From: Pomphorhynchus laevis | Taxonomy: Eukaryota > Acanthocephala > Palaeacanthocephala > Echinorhynchida > Pomphorhynchidae | Length of the DNA stretch: 64,000 nt | Direction: 5' to 3' | Assembly: GCA_012934845.2 (NCBI GenBank) | Contig: WNNJ02002127.1 | Coordinates: forward strand, 122,671 to 186,670 | In this document: piece after piece, positions 13,001 to 28,000 of the stretch | Layout of the letters: every line of letters starts with the position of its first letter | Numbering within the stretch: position 1 is the first letter of the stretch | Notes under the pieces: model-generated | What the model was told of the DNA's origin: nothing | The model's database searches: none | Seen by the model: only the letters and a program-made list of their open reading frames with translations | Translations under genes and position numbers: made by a program

Positions 13001-16000
13001 TTTTCAATTTCACGATTTGAAAACTCGCCTAGAAAATTACAACAAGAAGGATGAGGTAATTTTAAATTTATAGCTCAAAATGGTTTTATTGAAAGTTTAT
13101 ACCTTTATTTGTCATTAATGCTCGATAATTCTAAGTAATCTAAATTTTGTATTCAAATTGTTCATATCAAAATTGAATAGTTGTAATAAAAATTATACAA
13201 AATTGAATAGTTGTAATATGTATTGATGATAAATCATCAATTTTGACATTTTAAACATTAAAGGTATATCTTGATTATCTGTGTTTTAAAATATAAATAT
13301 CCTGTTCATGGCTGAAACAATACCAATACGCCTCTTTTACCAAGCCGTTAATTTAGAGTTTAATGAAACGGTAAAGGATCTGAAGATGTACCGTTGAAAG
13401 ACAACTAACATTTGACAATCATCAGAAGCCTAGGTTGTGCTTCCCATGTCTAATGCTGAAATAGTGTTTTATACCAGTATTAATTTCGATTACCTTGCAA
13501 TATTTTTTAAAGTGTGCTTTAATTACTTTAAGTATTTTATTCATATAGACAGAAAGTGGTTTTAATGTACATTTAAACGCACTACATATGAACCTAGGTT
13601 TTATTGGATTTTTATGTAATTTTGGATTCCAATATAATATAGGTATAGTTTTATTATCTAATTCAACCTTTATACCCTTTTTATCCATTATAGAACAATG
13701 ACTTGTAATAATTGTTTCTAAACTCAACTTACTACGTTCATATGTTGGATTTACATTTACATCATTAGAATTAACCTCTTTCATTAGTATATCATAATAA
13801 AGCTTTTTGCATATGAAGACAAAGTTATTACTAGCTTTATCAATAGTTGTTATTATATAGTTATCCTTTAATTTATTAAGTTCTTTATACATATCTTTAT
13901 TAATTTTATCTTTGCTTTTATAATTGTTTGTTATTTTGATTTTCTATTTTATTTTATCTAATATATAAGTTTTCCAAATGTTTATCGTTGATATATTTAA
14001 CTAAGACTAAAACTCAACTTAACTTAATTAAAACTCAACCCACTACTTCATACGTTGGATTTATATTTTAATCATTAGAATTAACCTCTTTCATTAGTAT
14101 ATCCGAATAAAGTCTTTTTGCAAATGAAGACAAAGTTATTAATGAAGAATTTTAGAATTTTTTTAGATCAAAGATTAGAGAAATTTAAAAAAATGTTCTA
14201 ATTGCAAGTGTTCAAGGACGAATTCTCAGGCGTGCACCTATTTTAAAGTTTTAAAGGCTGATGTTTGGGGAGAATAAAAGAGCACGTGAAGTATTAAAGT
14301 ATAAAGAATTTTAGGAGCTGGATGAAAGATTAGAGAAAAATTTTTATTTAATATTTCGCTAACCTCTAAAGCATCTTCAGAAAATTAAAATATGTTTCTG
14401 AAGATGCTAACGGATGTTAGCGAAATATCAAATAAAAAAGTTACTCTTTTCTTTGATCCAAAGAAAAGAGTAACTTTTCTTTAATAATTCTTTATTATAC
14501 ATATATAAATAATTATAAAAACGTAGGTGATATTAGAACATCAACATCCCTACACAATATACGAAAAATCGTTTATCTGCTTTAAAATGTGTTGAAACGG
14601 AAGAGAGGATGAAAACATGGAATCTTTCTCCTTGGTTTTATTTGATTCTAAAAGTTTCAACTATTTGTATCGTAGCAAGAAATCATGCTCGAAATTTTTT
14701 TCAAAACTAAAGTGTTTAAATCATAGGGAAGTACACTCTCTATACAGACTATGCCTTTAGTATCTGAGCTGGTAATCGATCTACTAATATTAGCTTTGTT
14801 CATTCTCTGTACCGTACTATCATTTATGATAAAGAGAAGATAATTGATCAGTACATCCATCGATCTACTGTCATGAGCTCCCATTAAATTGTTTGCTTTT
14901 TTGATTTTACGAATACTCTACATGCTAGAATAGTTTATTAAGCTACATGGATAGACTCTGATTCTCAACCTTTTCATGATTTTTACGTATCCTTTAGCAA
15001 CCTCAGGATAATAAAGGTATTAATGCAGTAAAGAATTATTGGAGTTGGATCAAAAAAGAGAATTTTTATTGATATTTCGCTAACTTCTGTTAGCAATTTC
15101 ATAAAATTACTAAAGTAAAAAATAATAATTTTATGACGATGCTAACAGAGTTAAGCGAAATATCAATAAAAAATTTCCTCTTTTCGATCCAGCTCTAATA
15201 ATTCTTCATCAATAATGGATCATTATCAACTATTTAAAAACAAAGTTATTACTATGAAATTTATAAATATATAAATTTATTGTGCCAAAAAAATTATTTA
15301 TTTTTAAGGCCACAATCTAATTTAAGCTCTTATTTAAAGGTTACAGTATTTTAAAAAATAATAAATTAAATACTGTTTTCCTTCTTTTTGCGCATTGTTT
15401 CTACCTTAATTCGTGCTTCACTAATTGATTTTTATAACCTAAAAAGTCTGTATAATTTCCAAAATTGTTTAACTAAAATTATTATATTTATTCTTTAGAT
15501 TTTAGGTCAATATATTTTCAACTCTATCGTTTTCGATCAAGAATCAAGCAAATGTAGTTTGATATTGCTTAAGGAGCTAGATCCTTTGAATCGCTCATCA
15601 ATATCTGGCATGAAAGAGTTAAAATTGTTGTTAAAGTTTCGTATTTTAAGTAACAATTTCAAATACAAATTTACATAACTTGTTTTTGTTAAGTTATTGT
15701 GCCAAGATTACCACGGATTCATGGACAGTATTACAGCCTAAGTTTGAATTCTTCACAGCTGGAAAATCTAATAATCGACTATTTACCTGTTTTATTTCTA
15801 TACCTTCAGATGGCGTGATTCAAAATATTTACACGGTAATGAAATTTTATTTTAATTTTTAAAAGACAAAATATGTTGTTTTTTTTGTTATTGAATATAA
15901 ATTATATATTAGGTTTATTCAAATATGAATTTCTTTAAATTTAAGATAAAATGTTTTAAAGAATTATTGAAGCTGGATCAAACGAAATGTATAAATTTTA

Positions 16001-19000
16001 TTTAATATTTCACTAACATCTGTTAGCATCTTCAGAAAATTACTGAAGATGCTAACAGAGGTTTGGTAAATATCAAATAAAATTTACTGTAATTTTCTGA
16101 AGATGACATTTGTCCGTTTTAAATTTCAAATATTATTAATTTACCCCGCGTGGCTGAATGGTGAAGGCGTGTGCACTTCAAACTCAATGTACGAAATTCT
16201 AATCTCGAGCACTCTCTTTGACATATTTGTAAGCACACGTTAAAGCCAAAGCTGCCGTTGTCAATAGATCTTGAAACACCCGACGAAGAGACGGATTCAT
16301 TTCATTAATTTAATATTAGCATTAATATTAAATTAATATCAAATTATAGCTACCACACACTTCATTTATTATGTTTCACTCGGTTATAATATCAATAATC
16401 ACCCTATTCTCATTGTTTTAATAATATCGCAGTGTATTACTCTATTCTTAATTTATTGTTAAGAATGATTTTTCGTTTTAATTACACTTATCATGCTTCG
16501 CGTTTGAAGCATGCTCAAGAGCATTTGGAGCAATATCAAATAAAGAAGGAAACTATTATTTGATATTTTTTAATAACCTCAGAAAGTTACAATTGTAATT
16601 TTCTGAAGATGCTAACAGATGTTAGCGAAATATCAAATAAAAAATTTCCTCTTTTCTTTATCCCAGCTACAATCATTCCTTATCAATAAAGGATCATTAT
16701 TAACTATTTACAATTATTAATATTAACATTTACCCGTTGTTAATATCAATAATTTTTAATAATTTATTATTGACCTGTAGACTTTGTTTTCCGGTAATGT
16801 AACTTTTGTCATAAATACTAAAACTATGTATTATTGATACAACTATTTTTTCTGCTAATTATTAAGCAAGTTTGATCAATATTTTCTTTTTATTATAATG
16901 TAGAATTATACATTAATAAAATATTATATAATTATTAAATTTACAGTATATAAATCAACAAAATATTATAAAAATAAATTTAAACTGTTAAGCAGAAACG
17001 TTTTATGGATAATAAATATTATACTTTGTGGATTTTATTGGTAGCTGTCTGATTCATAACGAAGTCAAGATTGGTAAATTTATGGGATCCATTTGCGGGT
17101 AACCCTGTTTGGCATTTGTATTTCATTTTTGTAAATCAATAAAATATTATACAAAATAAATTTAAACTGTTAAGCAGAAACGTTTTATGGATAATAAATA
17201 TTATACTTTGTATCAGAATAAAATACTAGAATACTACTTTATATAAAATATTACATTATATAAATTGTATAAAATCTTATTAAATATTTAATGTTTTACT
17301 ATTTATTTTTGTTTTTAAAATATAGTATAAAATACTATAAAATATTATTATCAACAAAATATATTATTTATAATTTATAAATCAACTTTATGAATGGATA
17401 ATACACAATATACTTTGTATTAAATATGATACACCAGATAATCAAATCTCATCAGAGGAAATACGTTATTAGCGTGTATTTGTTATGTTGGGTCGATGAA
17501 TAGAGACAGGAACCTGATTACATAGTAGTTCCTTCTGATGACCTATAATTCTTATTCTGATACCTTGTATGTTATTTGCTGGTTTATTCATAAAAATTGA
17601 CTTTTATTTTAAATTTAAATTTTAAATTTTGACTTGATATAATTCAAGTTAAAATTTAATTTAACTTGATTTAATTTAATTTAACATGATATAATATTTT
17701 GATATATAATTAAAAAAATTCAATATAAATATAAATTGTATAGAATCTTAAAATTATTTATTATTTATCTTTTTTATATATTGTTATAAATTACTAAATA
17801 TTTATATATATAAATATTTATATATTTATATATATATAAATATATATATTTTATAAATTATATTAAATGGAGTAAATTATTCTATTACAGTCAATGGAAT
17901 AACTTACAGTCATACATTACAGTCAATGGAATAACTTACAGTCATACATTACAGTCAATGTTGCTATTTTAAATAGTTGATAATGATCCATCTATTCATA
18001 CCATCAAACAGAAAATAGTAAAATATATAAATCAACTTAACAAAATTGAAAATAAATTTAAAATATTAGCTGAAAATTTAAATGAAGGGATTATAAATAA
18101 AATACTTTGTATAAGTATATAATACTAGATAATCAAATTGCATCAGAGGAAATACGTCATTAGCACGTATTTGGCCCCGCTGTTATGTTGAATCAAGGAA
18201 TATAGGCCGAAACTTGATAGCCTAGCAGTTCCTCTTCACTCCTAGACAAGCTGATGGTAGCCGGCAGCACTCATCAGTAGGGTGAACTACCATCAGTCGT
18301 TTCTGCTGCCTTGTGATATATTTAAAAGTCATCTCCGAGAATTCGCTAACGTAGTAGCAAGGCATAGCCTCGTTAAACTGACAACGTGCTTTCCGGAGTG
18401 ATAAAGAAGTCTGCTCTGCATGTAATCGAACTCCGGTTTTTGGCAAAGTCTACGATTATGAAACTGAAGCTTTTTAGCTTCCGAAGCACAGTTTTACACA
18501 TTCTGCGGTTAGATTATAATAAACGTATCCGATAAAGGGATCCTGTGAGAAAGCAAGCAGCGAGAGCAATTAAAATTTCTGCCGAATAAAATTAGGATTA
18601 TCCGGAAAGCACGTTGTCAGTTTAAAGTGGCTATGCTTCACAAAATTGTCCATACAGTATTTAGATAATTTATCCAACGCTAGTTGTATTCGTACAGACT
18701 TGTAGACATCATAGTTAGGTCGTCAGCATACATTACCGTCGTTATAAAGCTTCTACCACAACAAATTTTACAGGGTAAATCCGCAACGAAGAACGCAAAT
18801 AAAGTAGTACTCAGAGGGTCGTCCTGCATGACACCTTGTGCAGATGAGAAACATTTAGAGTAATTTAGGCCGTCAAAAACTTTACGGTAGTTTGGATCTA
18901 AGATGTTATTTATTAACTGTAGTAATCCACTATTTATGTGAAAATAATGAGCTAATTTGACAAGCATCAATGGGCGATTAACATAGTCTAAAGCCTTATG

Positions 19001-22000
19001 TAAAGGCTTCCTAACAAAAAATGATTTATTTAATCCATTCCTGACAATATTTAATGCATTTAAAGTTGATCGGTTTTTACGAAAACCGAATTGTTTATGT
19101 GGAAGCAAATATTCGCGGAATTTAATGATGCGACGAGTCACGGCGATGGATAAAAGCTTATAGGTATGGATAAGAATAGCAATACCATGATAAGAATCAA
19201 CGATATTAGGATTATCCTTTCATTTATTACAAAACCTTATTAATACCTTCTTTCCAAGATTAAGGAGCAGAGCAGCCACCAAGAAAGCAGTTTAAAAGAA
19301 AAACTCAATAATCTGCAATTATATCGAAAGATACTCTGATAGTTTCTATGCCTAATTTATCAGGACGAGGAGCTTTCTTATTCTTCATTTTATTGATGCA
19401 CACCTGTTGTTCTTCTTTCGCAAATTGAGGATTAATGGATCGCAAAGTGACGGCGTATTATGAGAGATGATGTTATTTAATTCCTGTCTTAAATCAGCAA
19501 CATCTTGTCCACCTAAAATTCCCAAAAAGTGCGAACTCCATTCTGTAAGAGGAATTAAAGAAGACCTTTTAGGACGGTTAGTTGTAAGTTTTTAAGGAAA
19601 ATTTTCAGCATATCTTATCTGTTGAAACTCTAACCTGGTTGAGCGTAATTGATTAAATTTATTTAACAGAACCCTATACGGCCTTTTGCATATGAAGTTT
19701 TCATTCTTAAAATTATCATTTTCATTGTTTCAACGAATTTTACCAAGCGAAGTTAGGTATCGGGCAAGCTTGCTCAGATAAAACGGCTTTCAGGTGTCCC
19801 TAACCTCGAAACTTGACTTTTTTTATTTTTAGTGTTTTCTTATAATCGCCTACTCATTTGCTAGATCGAGATCCACCTTTTTAATTTGGAAATTTGCAAA
19901 TATTAAATCAATACAACTACGGCCATTGAATTAATCGTACGTCCATTTCTCTATGGAGAAATTCCAAGTTAAGTTAAGCGTTGCAAAATATTCTATTAGT
20001 AATTGAAGTTTTAAAGGTATAGGATCTGGTAACTTTGCGTTAAAATCACCTGCTATCAATAACGGTTCCTCAGCAGAAGAAAGACTCAAGAAGATAGACA
20101 TCTCACTTGTAATGTCTGCCGCAGAAAACTTAGGATTAAAATAGCAACCAATTATGGCCAATGTTGTAATACGAAGATAAACAACATTGTTAAATGATCT
20201 GAAAGTCAAATTATAGGAAAAATGCTTTATTGCTACAATCACTCCAACTACAGGACGACCACGCATAGTCGATATCGTCGGGCTATTAATACATAGAAGT
20301 TTTTCAATGATAAATCTGTACTGCAAAATGTTTCACACAAGACCAAAATTTCGTAATCATTAAGCCACGACGTAATACCTTTGTTTACAAGTGATTGGAG
20401 GCCTTCTACCATGAACAAAGCAAGGCGAAATGATGCATGTGCATTGATCCGTTTATCTAGTTAGCTGTTAGGAGATTCGATATTCGTTTCGGAAGGTATT
20501 GAAGAATATATTTGCTTTTTAAAAGATCGAACTATTCTATTATCTCGTATAAAATAAAAATTAGATGGATCTGACTTTCTTTTTTCGTGTAATTCATTTA
20601 AAGGTAGTTTACGAGTTTCTCTTTCCGGAATCGAAAAATCTGGATGAATATATACATTACGGTAAATATTGAAATATTTTAGTCTGTAAGCATTTGATAA
20701 AATACTATTAGATGCTTGTTCATCTGTAGTTAGCAATAACCAAGGGGAAACGTCTGTATGACGTGCATGAAGACGATGAATCCGAATACGTAGGGTGTCT
20801 TTAATGTCGACTCCAACACTAGATAAGACATTCCGAACTTCTTCCATGTCATTTTCTGATGTTGGTAAAATCTAGTAATGACATTAAATGCACGCTTAGT
20901 TTCACGTTCACAAGCGCGAACGAATTCAAGATGCGAACTATGTGATATACGTGAAGTAGCAAGGATTGTACGAGAAATCGCATTTCTATCAACCGAGCAT
21001 GACTACTGTTTGTTTTTTAAAATGTGCACTTTCATTACCTGTCTCTAAATTTCCACACTGCTGAAGAGAAAGGGTAAAAGATTTAAGTTCATTATTATTC
21101 ATTCGATCTATGTCAACTACAGTGGATTTTAGAGATTCCTTGATATCAACTAAATTATTTGCACTACAATACCCACAAAAGAAATTTTTTAAAAATAATT
21201 CCCTAGATATTTGTCGAGGTAATTTTTCTAAGGAGTATACCGGATAATCTTCGTTAGTGTATTTTAATTCTAAAGATACACAACCCGCGAAATCACAAAT
21301 TTCATTAGTTAAGGCTAAAGGTGGCAACAGGATCTTTGTCAACTAGCTCTTTGTTGCGGCATTTTGAAGCAGAACAATCCACGCACTTACGGCCTGCATT
21401 TACACATCCACAACTTCTACAAACTGCGTTCACACCATTGCAAGCACAACATTTCGAGTTACTTGTAAAATCGAGTTAATGCAATCATTGTTCAACATAT
21501 CTGAACCATCAATAAAGTTTGATTCGTTGACTTGAGAGGAAATACTGTAGGTTATTCGCTCTTTCTCAGGATACATTGAATATGGTCAGATATTTAGCCA
21601 GAGATATTCAATACTCGTTGATTGCTTGAGATAGTTGAGCTTGATTCGTTGATTGTTCTTTGATTCCTGATTGTTCGTTGATTGTTCGTTGATTCAATTG
21701 ATTGTTCGTTGATTGTTCGTTGATTCGTTGATTGTTCGTTTGTTCCTCGTTTGTATGTTATTTATTTCTCAAATTTTTTAAACTCTAAAATATAATTGTT
21801 ATAACAATTATAATATAACGATGTTATACTATATTTGTCTAATATAACAATTAATAGTTATTTATAATTATTTATTATTAAATTATTAAATTTAGATTTA
21901 GCATTATTATTTTTGAATTTTTAAATATATTAAATGCTTAGATTCAGCTAATTTGATTTGTTTAATGTCTTATTCTATATTTTGTGATTATTATTAATCA

Positions 22001-25000
22001 GGATGTCAATTATCACTTTTTAAATTAATTTTCTTAGAATTTTTTATTGGTTCTTTACTTTAAATAAAAATTTAAGAGTCAATTTTGCAAATCAATTACA
22101 GATGCCCTTTATCAATCATGTGAATACCTTTGCACCGAATTACAACTCAAAGATGGTTTGTATAACTATATTCATAAAGATTAAAATTTATTTAAAATCT
22201 ACTCTAAACAAAATTTATTAATATAAAATAGGGCATTTTTTATTTTACTCGTAGAAACAAAGTAAAAGATGTTATCCAGATTTCTTTCAAACAATTTTGC
22301 AGTATACTCAAGTGTTTTTTGTGGTACTATTATGTTCACACAAATAAAGCAATTGAGTTCCGTGAATTTTTTCACTAATGAAACAATCGAGTTAGCTGCA
22401 AAATTGCTAGAAGAAAATTCGGATAACATATTCAACCTTCGTCTTTTAACACATTCAACCTTTGTCTTTTAACACATTCAACTTTTGTGTTCATTCCAAC
22501 AGTGGGCACAATTACTTGTTTCATGCATTAATAAAGCCATTTTTTAAATTTAGCGATTTTAGTGATGTTCAATGCAAAGAAAAATCTCCTAGCATTAGTG
22601 AATTTTATATGATAAATTGCCAGTTAAATAATAAAGATAATAAAAATAGAATTATATTGTGGCTTAGATGTAAATGACACATTTATTGTTTGTGATAATT
22701 CCACTGATATTCAAGAGATATTGAAAACCATAAATGTTTAGAAATTCTAGAAACTTATGAAAAATACTAATTCGCAGTCGCTTTTATGAGGAGCCACAAA
22801 GCAACATAAATGTATTAAAAAACTTTTAACAAAAAAGTTTATTTTTATTATTTTTGCGTGGTGTGCTGATTTTTATTATAAGTTTAGATTACAAAATTGA
22901 TTATGATTCATTTTATAGAAAAATACTAGAAACGCATTATATTGAGTAAAATGGTAATAAATCATATGAGCGTACTGAATCTGCGTAGTTTCAGTTAAGT
23001 AGTTTTAATTGATGCTAATTTAATGTTCATATTTTATTAATTTATTATAATTTATTAATAAATAAATAATAAATTATAATAAATTCGTAATTTATTATAT
23101 TTTATTAATTTATTATTCATATTTTATTTAAACATATTTTATTTGTCTAAATATAGATGCCCCTACCTATAAATAATTTTGATTTATTAAAATATTTAAG
23201 GATTCTAATAATTCAATTTTATTCATATATTTATATTTACTTGATGGTTTAATTTCTGCTAGATGAGCGTTTTGGCTGTATAAACATATGATAATAACAT
23301 AACATATTAACATTATTATAACATATATATGTATATATTTTTCCGAATATAGGATTAATTATTTTTTCTAACGCTTCTTAAATATTTACTAAATCTAGAT
23401 TTGTATAAAGCGTACTAAAATCGTATGTATTTATATTTTGAAAATTTATTAAACATATATTCTTTAAACATATTCTTTAAACATATATTTTATATATTTA
23501 TATAGTTTAGATTTAGTTTTTTAAGAATAAGGCTTTGTGGATAAATTTGTTCACTAATTGAAAAAAAATTATTGAAATTAAATACACATATATCATCAAT
23601 ATTTCGCAGCATATATTTCATATTTATATATAATTTAGATTTAGTTTTTACACAGTTATGAACAAATTAATATTCTATAAAGCTTAAAAACAAGTCAGCT
23701 ATAATTGGGCTACTATTACCACCCATTGGAACACCTTTTACTTGTCTAAATATAGATGTCCTACTTTTAAATAATTTTGATTTATCAAAATATTTAAGAC
23801 AATATTATAATATTCAAAATAATATTCAAAATAATTTTTGTTATATCAGAATATTAATCGTAAAATTAACTTACAAAATATGTTAAGCTGGAAAAGTGAA
23901 AATATGAGATCACATTGCATTACTATAACATTAATTCCAGACAAAGAGCTATTCCATTCATCGATTGTCCACAATTCAACTGACATTCCGGAATGGAAAA
24001 ATTTACAAGTTATCAACGTCAATGAATTAATATAGCATTCCGGTATATATTGTCGCCTCGATTACTCAGTTTCATCGAATGCTTGCGACGACATATTTTT
24101 TCTAAAATATCTTAAGAATATATGTTATAAATATAACGTTTGACATACCTCTTGTAATAAGTTCACGAGTCTGCAAGAATTTTACCGCATCCATTTCCGT
24201 AGTAATATTACCACGTAACCAGTTTAGGTTTATATTACTAGTCATCTGCTAATATTTACGAATTTTTAAAATAATATGTTCACGAAGATTATACCAAAGA
24301 GGTATTAAAACTTTTGAACATCTACAAAGTTTGATAGAAAAATCGATTACACGTACATACCATATCACATGGGAGGAAGTGGTATATCAAAGGGAGATTA
24401 AAGATTGTATTATATATGTGATAAACAATGTTGGGAAGATGAATTTGATGTATATGAAATTTAAACGACAATGCCCGATAAATCCCCATCCTCCCCATAG
24501 TAATCGTTTGATCGATCAAATCTTCTAAGAATTTTAAAATTACTGTTTTTGAAATTTAATCTTCAATAACTTTATGTGGAAAATCCCAAATTACCAAAGC
24601 TTTGGATTATAGTTCATGATAAATATGCAGATTGCGGTACTGCAATAAAAATTGTATGTTTATATTTGAAATTTTTGAGATTTTTCAAATCCAAATCATT
24701 TTTTTTCGAAAAAATGTAGAAAGTTAAATAACTTTTCGTGCATTTTTTGGAAAACTTTACAATGATAGCAATTACATCCGAAATTCATGCAAATAATACA
24801 AATATATTTAAAAGTCATTCCGACTTCAATTCGCTTAAAATTTTTAAAAATTAAATATTTATTTTTTTAATTTAAATATTTAAATTTGTGCTTGTTTCTC
24901 CCAAAAACAATTTTGTCAGTTGAAAGAGTACTTACAATTCCGCTATTTTAGCACATTTTCATTTTGCTACGACATAGTCAGTATAACGGAAAAGATCCGA

Positions 25001-28000
25001 TATGCGTTATAGTTATTATAACATATATATGTATATCTTTTCCGAATATAAGATTAATTAATTTTCTAATGCATCTTTAATATCTACTACATCTAGATTT
25101 GTATAAAGCGTACTAAAATCGTACGTATTCATATTCTGAAAATTTATTCCTTTTGTGTGTTCTAAAAATTCTTTTGTAGAATTCATACTGAAATAGTGTT
25201 GTATACCAGTATTAATTTTGATTACCCTACGATATTTCTTGAAGTGTGCTTTAATTACTTTAAGTGTTTTATTCATATAAACAGAAAAGGGTTTTAATGT
25301 ACATTTAAAATCACAACATATAAACATAGGTTTTATTGGATTTTATGTAATTGTAAATTACAATATAATATAGGTTTATTATAGGTTTATATAGCTTTAT
25401 TATTTAACATAGGTTTTATATAGTTTTATTATCCAATTCAATTTTAAAACTAATGACTTGTAATATGCATTGTTTTTATAGAACAATGACTTGTAATAAT
25501 TGTTTCTAAATTTAAATCACTACAATCATATCTTATGTTTATATTAAAATCATTATAATTGACCTCTTTCATCAGAATATCATAATAAAGCTTTTTGTAT
25601 ATGAAGACAAAGTTATTAATGAAAAAATAGCTTTATTACTGGCTTTATCAATAACAAGAACAATTTATTTATTTCTATTTTTTTATTTTATAATTATATA
25701 CATATATAATTATAAAATATACGTAGACTCAACAACAACAATATCTTGACCAGAATTTAATCAGGTTTGATTAATTCAAATTAAAGACAAGCAACAAATG
25801 CTTTCGAGCCACAACTTTTAGCAGTTGCTTTGCCAAGCGAGTATATGAACATATCCCATTCCTGATAAATGTTCTTTACCTCTTCTGCCAAACGTGAAAA
25901 GTCCTCCTGGATGTAGCCAGAAAAACAAAATTTGACAGAAACATCTGCTAGACGCTATCATCACGCCCTTACTCAATGTTTGGGTTTACCAGGCCCTTCT
26001 AGCAATTGATTTGGCCATCGAAGTTTACTAACTACAAGGTAGTGATCGGTTGACAGCTCAACCTCTCTCTTCACACGAGTGCTAGAACATAACGTCGCAG
26101 ATAAAATGATACGATTACAAAATCGATCATTGATCTTTGACTGAGAAAATCCTGATGACATGTGCATATTTGGATCTCTTTATGTTCAAACATTGTGTTG
26201 GTTATTCATAAATTGTAACGAGAACAAAAGTGCAATAATTCAACATCAATCTCATTCAGATCAGAGAACATGTTCCTACAAATACTCCCTTCCATGTGCT
26301 ACTGTCCCTACCAACATGAGCATTGAAGTCACCCAATAGAACGAAGGAATCTCAAACAGGAGTACTATCAAGCAGATGTTGAAGATCTTCCACAAAAACT
26401 GCGTATTCATAGATAATGTTGGGAGCATACCCATACACACAGTTATATAATTTCCCTCTTTGACTCAAAGTCTCAGAGACGCCTGCCTATTTTCACTGGG
26501 TTAAACCTTTCTACAACGAACGACAACCGGACTTGTATGTATCCATACACCTGCCTGTCGTCGCTTTTTGTTGGTAACTCCCGAATAGTTCAAAGTCCAG
26601 CTTTGATCCAAAAGGTTGGTTCCAGTGTCAGAATAGTGAAGAGAAGTCACTTCGACTTTTTCTAGCCCGAATCGAACCATCTCTTCAACTAATTCTAGCT
26701 CTTTCCTCGCCAGCGAGATGACATTTTTCGTTCCTACATGAGGGCTAGTTCTCTTAGGATGTTGATGCCTCTTTCGCTGTCTCCGTACAACTGTCTGGTC
26801 ACACGGCACCTGACAATGAAAGCTTTTTTGGTTAGTGGTGAGTTGACCATTGTTCTTTGCACTTAATTTATATTTTGTAAATTTGTGGCTTATATTGTCT
26901 AGATTTGTTTGTTCGGGTATCTCTCGTTCCCGATATCATGTGATAATCCAACATTGCTACTGTAAGGAAACAAACCTCCATGACTCTCTATCACTTTTCA
27001 TCCATTGTTCAATCTGACTTTTGAGTTATTTGAGTGATTTTGTTTGTTCGGCTATCTCCACTTATCGATATCCTTTGATGACCCAACATCGCTACTATCA
27101 GGGAACAGGCATCCGTGACTGTCTTCCGCCTTTTCGTTTTTTGTTTAATTCGCTTGTTGGAGTCATCGGAGGGATCTGAGATAGTCTCTAAAAGGACTGT
27201 CCCTACAACTGTTGTATGGCGGCCAATTATTTAGCTGGTGATTGACGAATGTCAACCATACGTCGCCTGGGCCGTTCCACGATTAGGCTAATTGGCAATA
27301 GGTACCAGCTTAATATTTTATCTACTGGTACCTAGCGGCACTTTTATTAAATATAAAACATTAAATAAAATTTTAAGAATTGCTATAATATGTGAAATTT
27401 ATACAGTCTTTTTTCTTTGGTGAGGTTAATTGTCAATTGGTGCCAGCTTAATACTTAGTCGACTGCCACCTAGCGGCCCAGATTTATCAATAGTGGCTTT
27501 TATATAGTTATGCTTTAATTTAGTAGGTTCTGTATACATATCTTAATTAATTTGATCTTTCCTTTTATAATTGTTTGTTATTTTCATTTTCTATCTAATT
27601 TTATCTAATATATAAGTTTTCCAAATGTTTATCTTAGATGTATTTAAGCTTTAACTATAAATCAGTTTACCAAAGTAAGAATTTAAGTCATTATATAATA
27701 CTGTCATTATAATAATATCGTTGTATTCTTATTTGTATTTATATGCATTTATATCATGAATCAAAAAAGAAGGTTTCTATTAGTTTGCTCACGGAATCCT
27801 GAATAAAAATTAATAAAGTTTGTCATTAATACTGATATAACGAAATATTAAATTACTATTAATAATATTAATAGTATTTAATATACATTTAAACGCACTA
27901 CATATGAATCTGTTTTATTGGATTTTTATGTAATTTTGGATTTCAATATAATACAGGTATAGTTTTATTATCTGATTCAACCTTTATACCCTTTTTATCC

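Noticed and set aside
21600-21757. Possible CRISPR-like array
   Set aside because: Units are contiguous and of varying length, without spacers, and the window is eukaryotic. It is a minisatellite.
22480-22677. Ubiquitin-specific protease fragment
   Set aside because: Only a loose His-box-like pattern over about 30 residues, with no Cys box or flanking exons.
23838-24035. Additional Dicer exon in intron 8 (open frame with [15 protein letters not shown])
   Set aside because: Exon 8 and exon 9 already join in phase, the frame has no good splice sites, and it overlaps the minus-strand transposase fragment.
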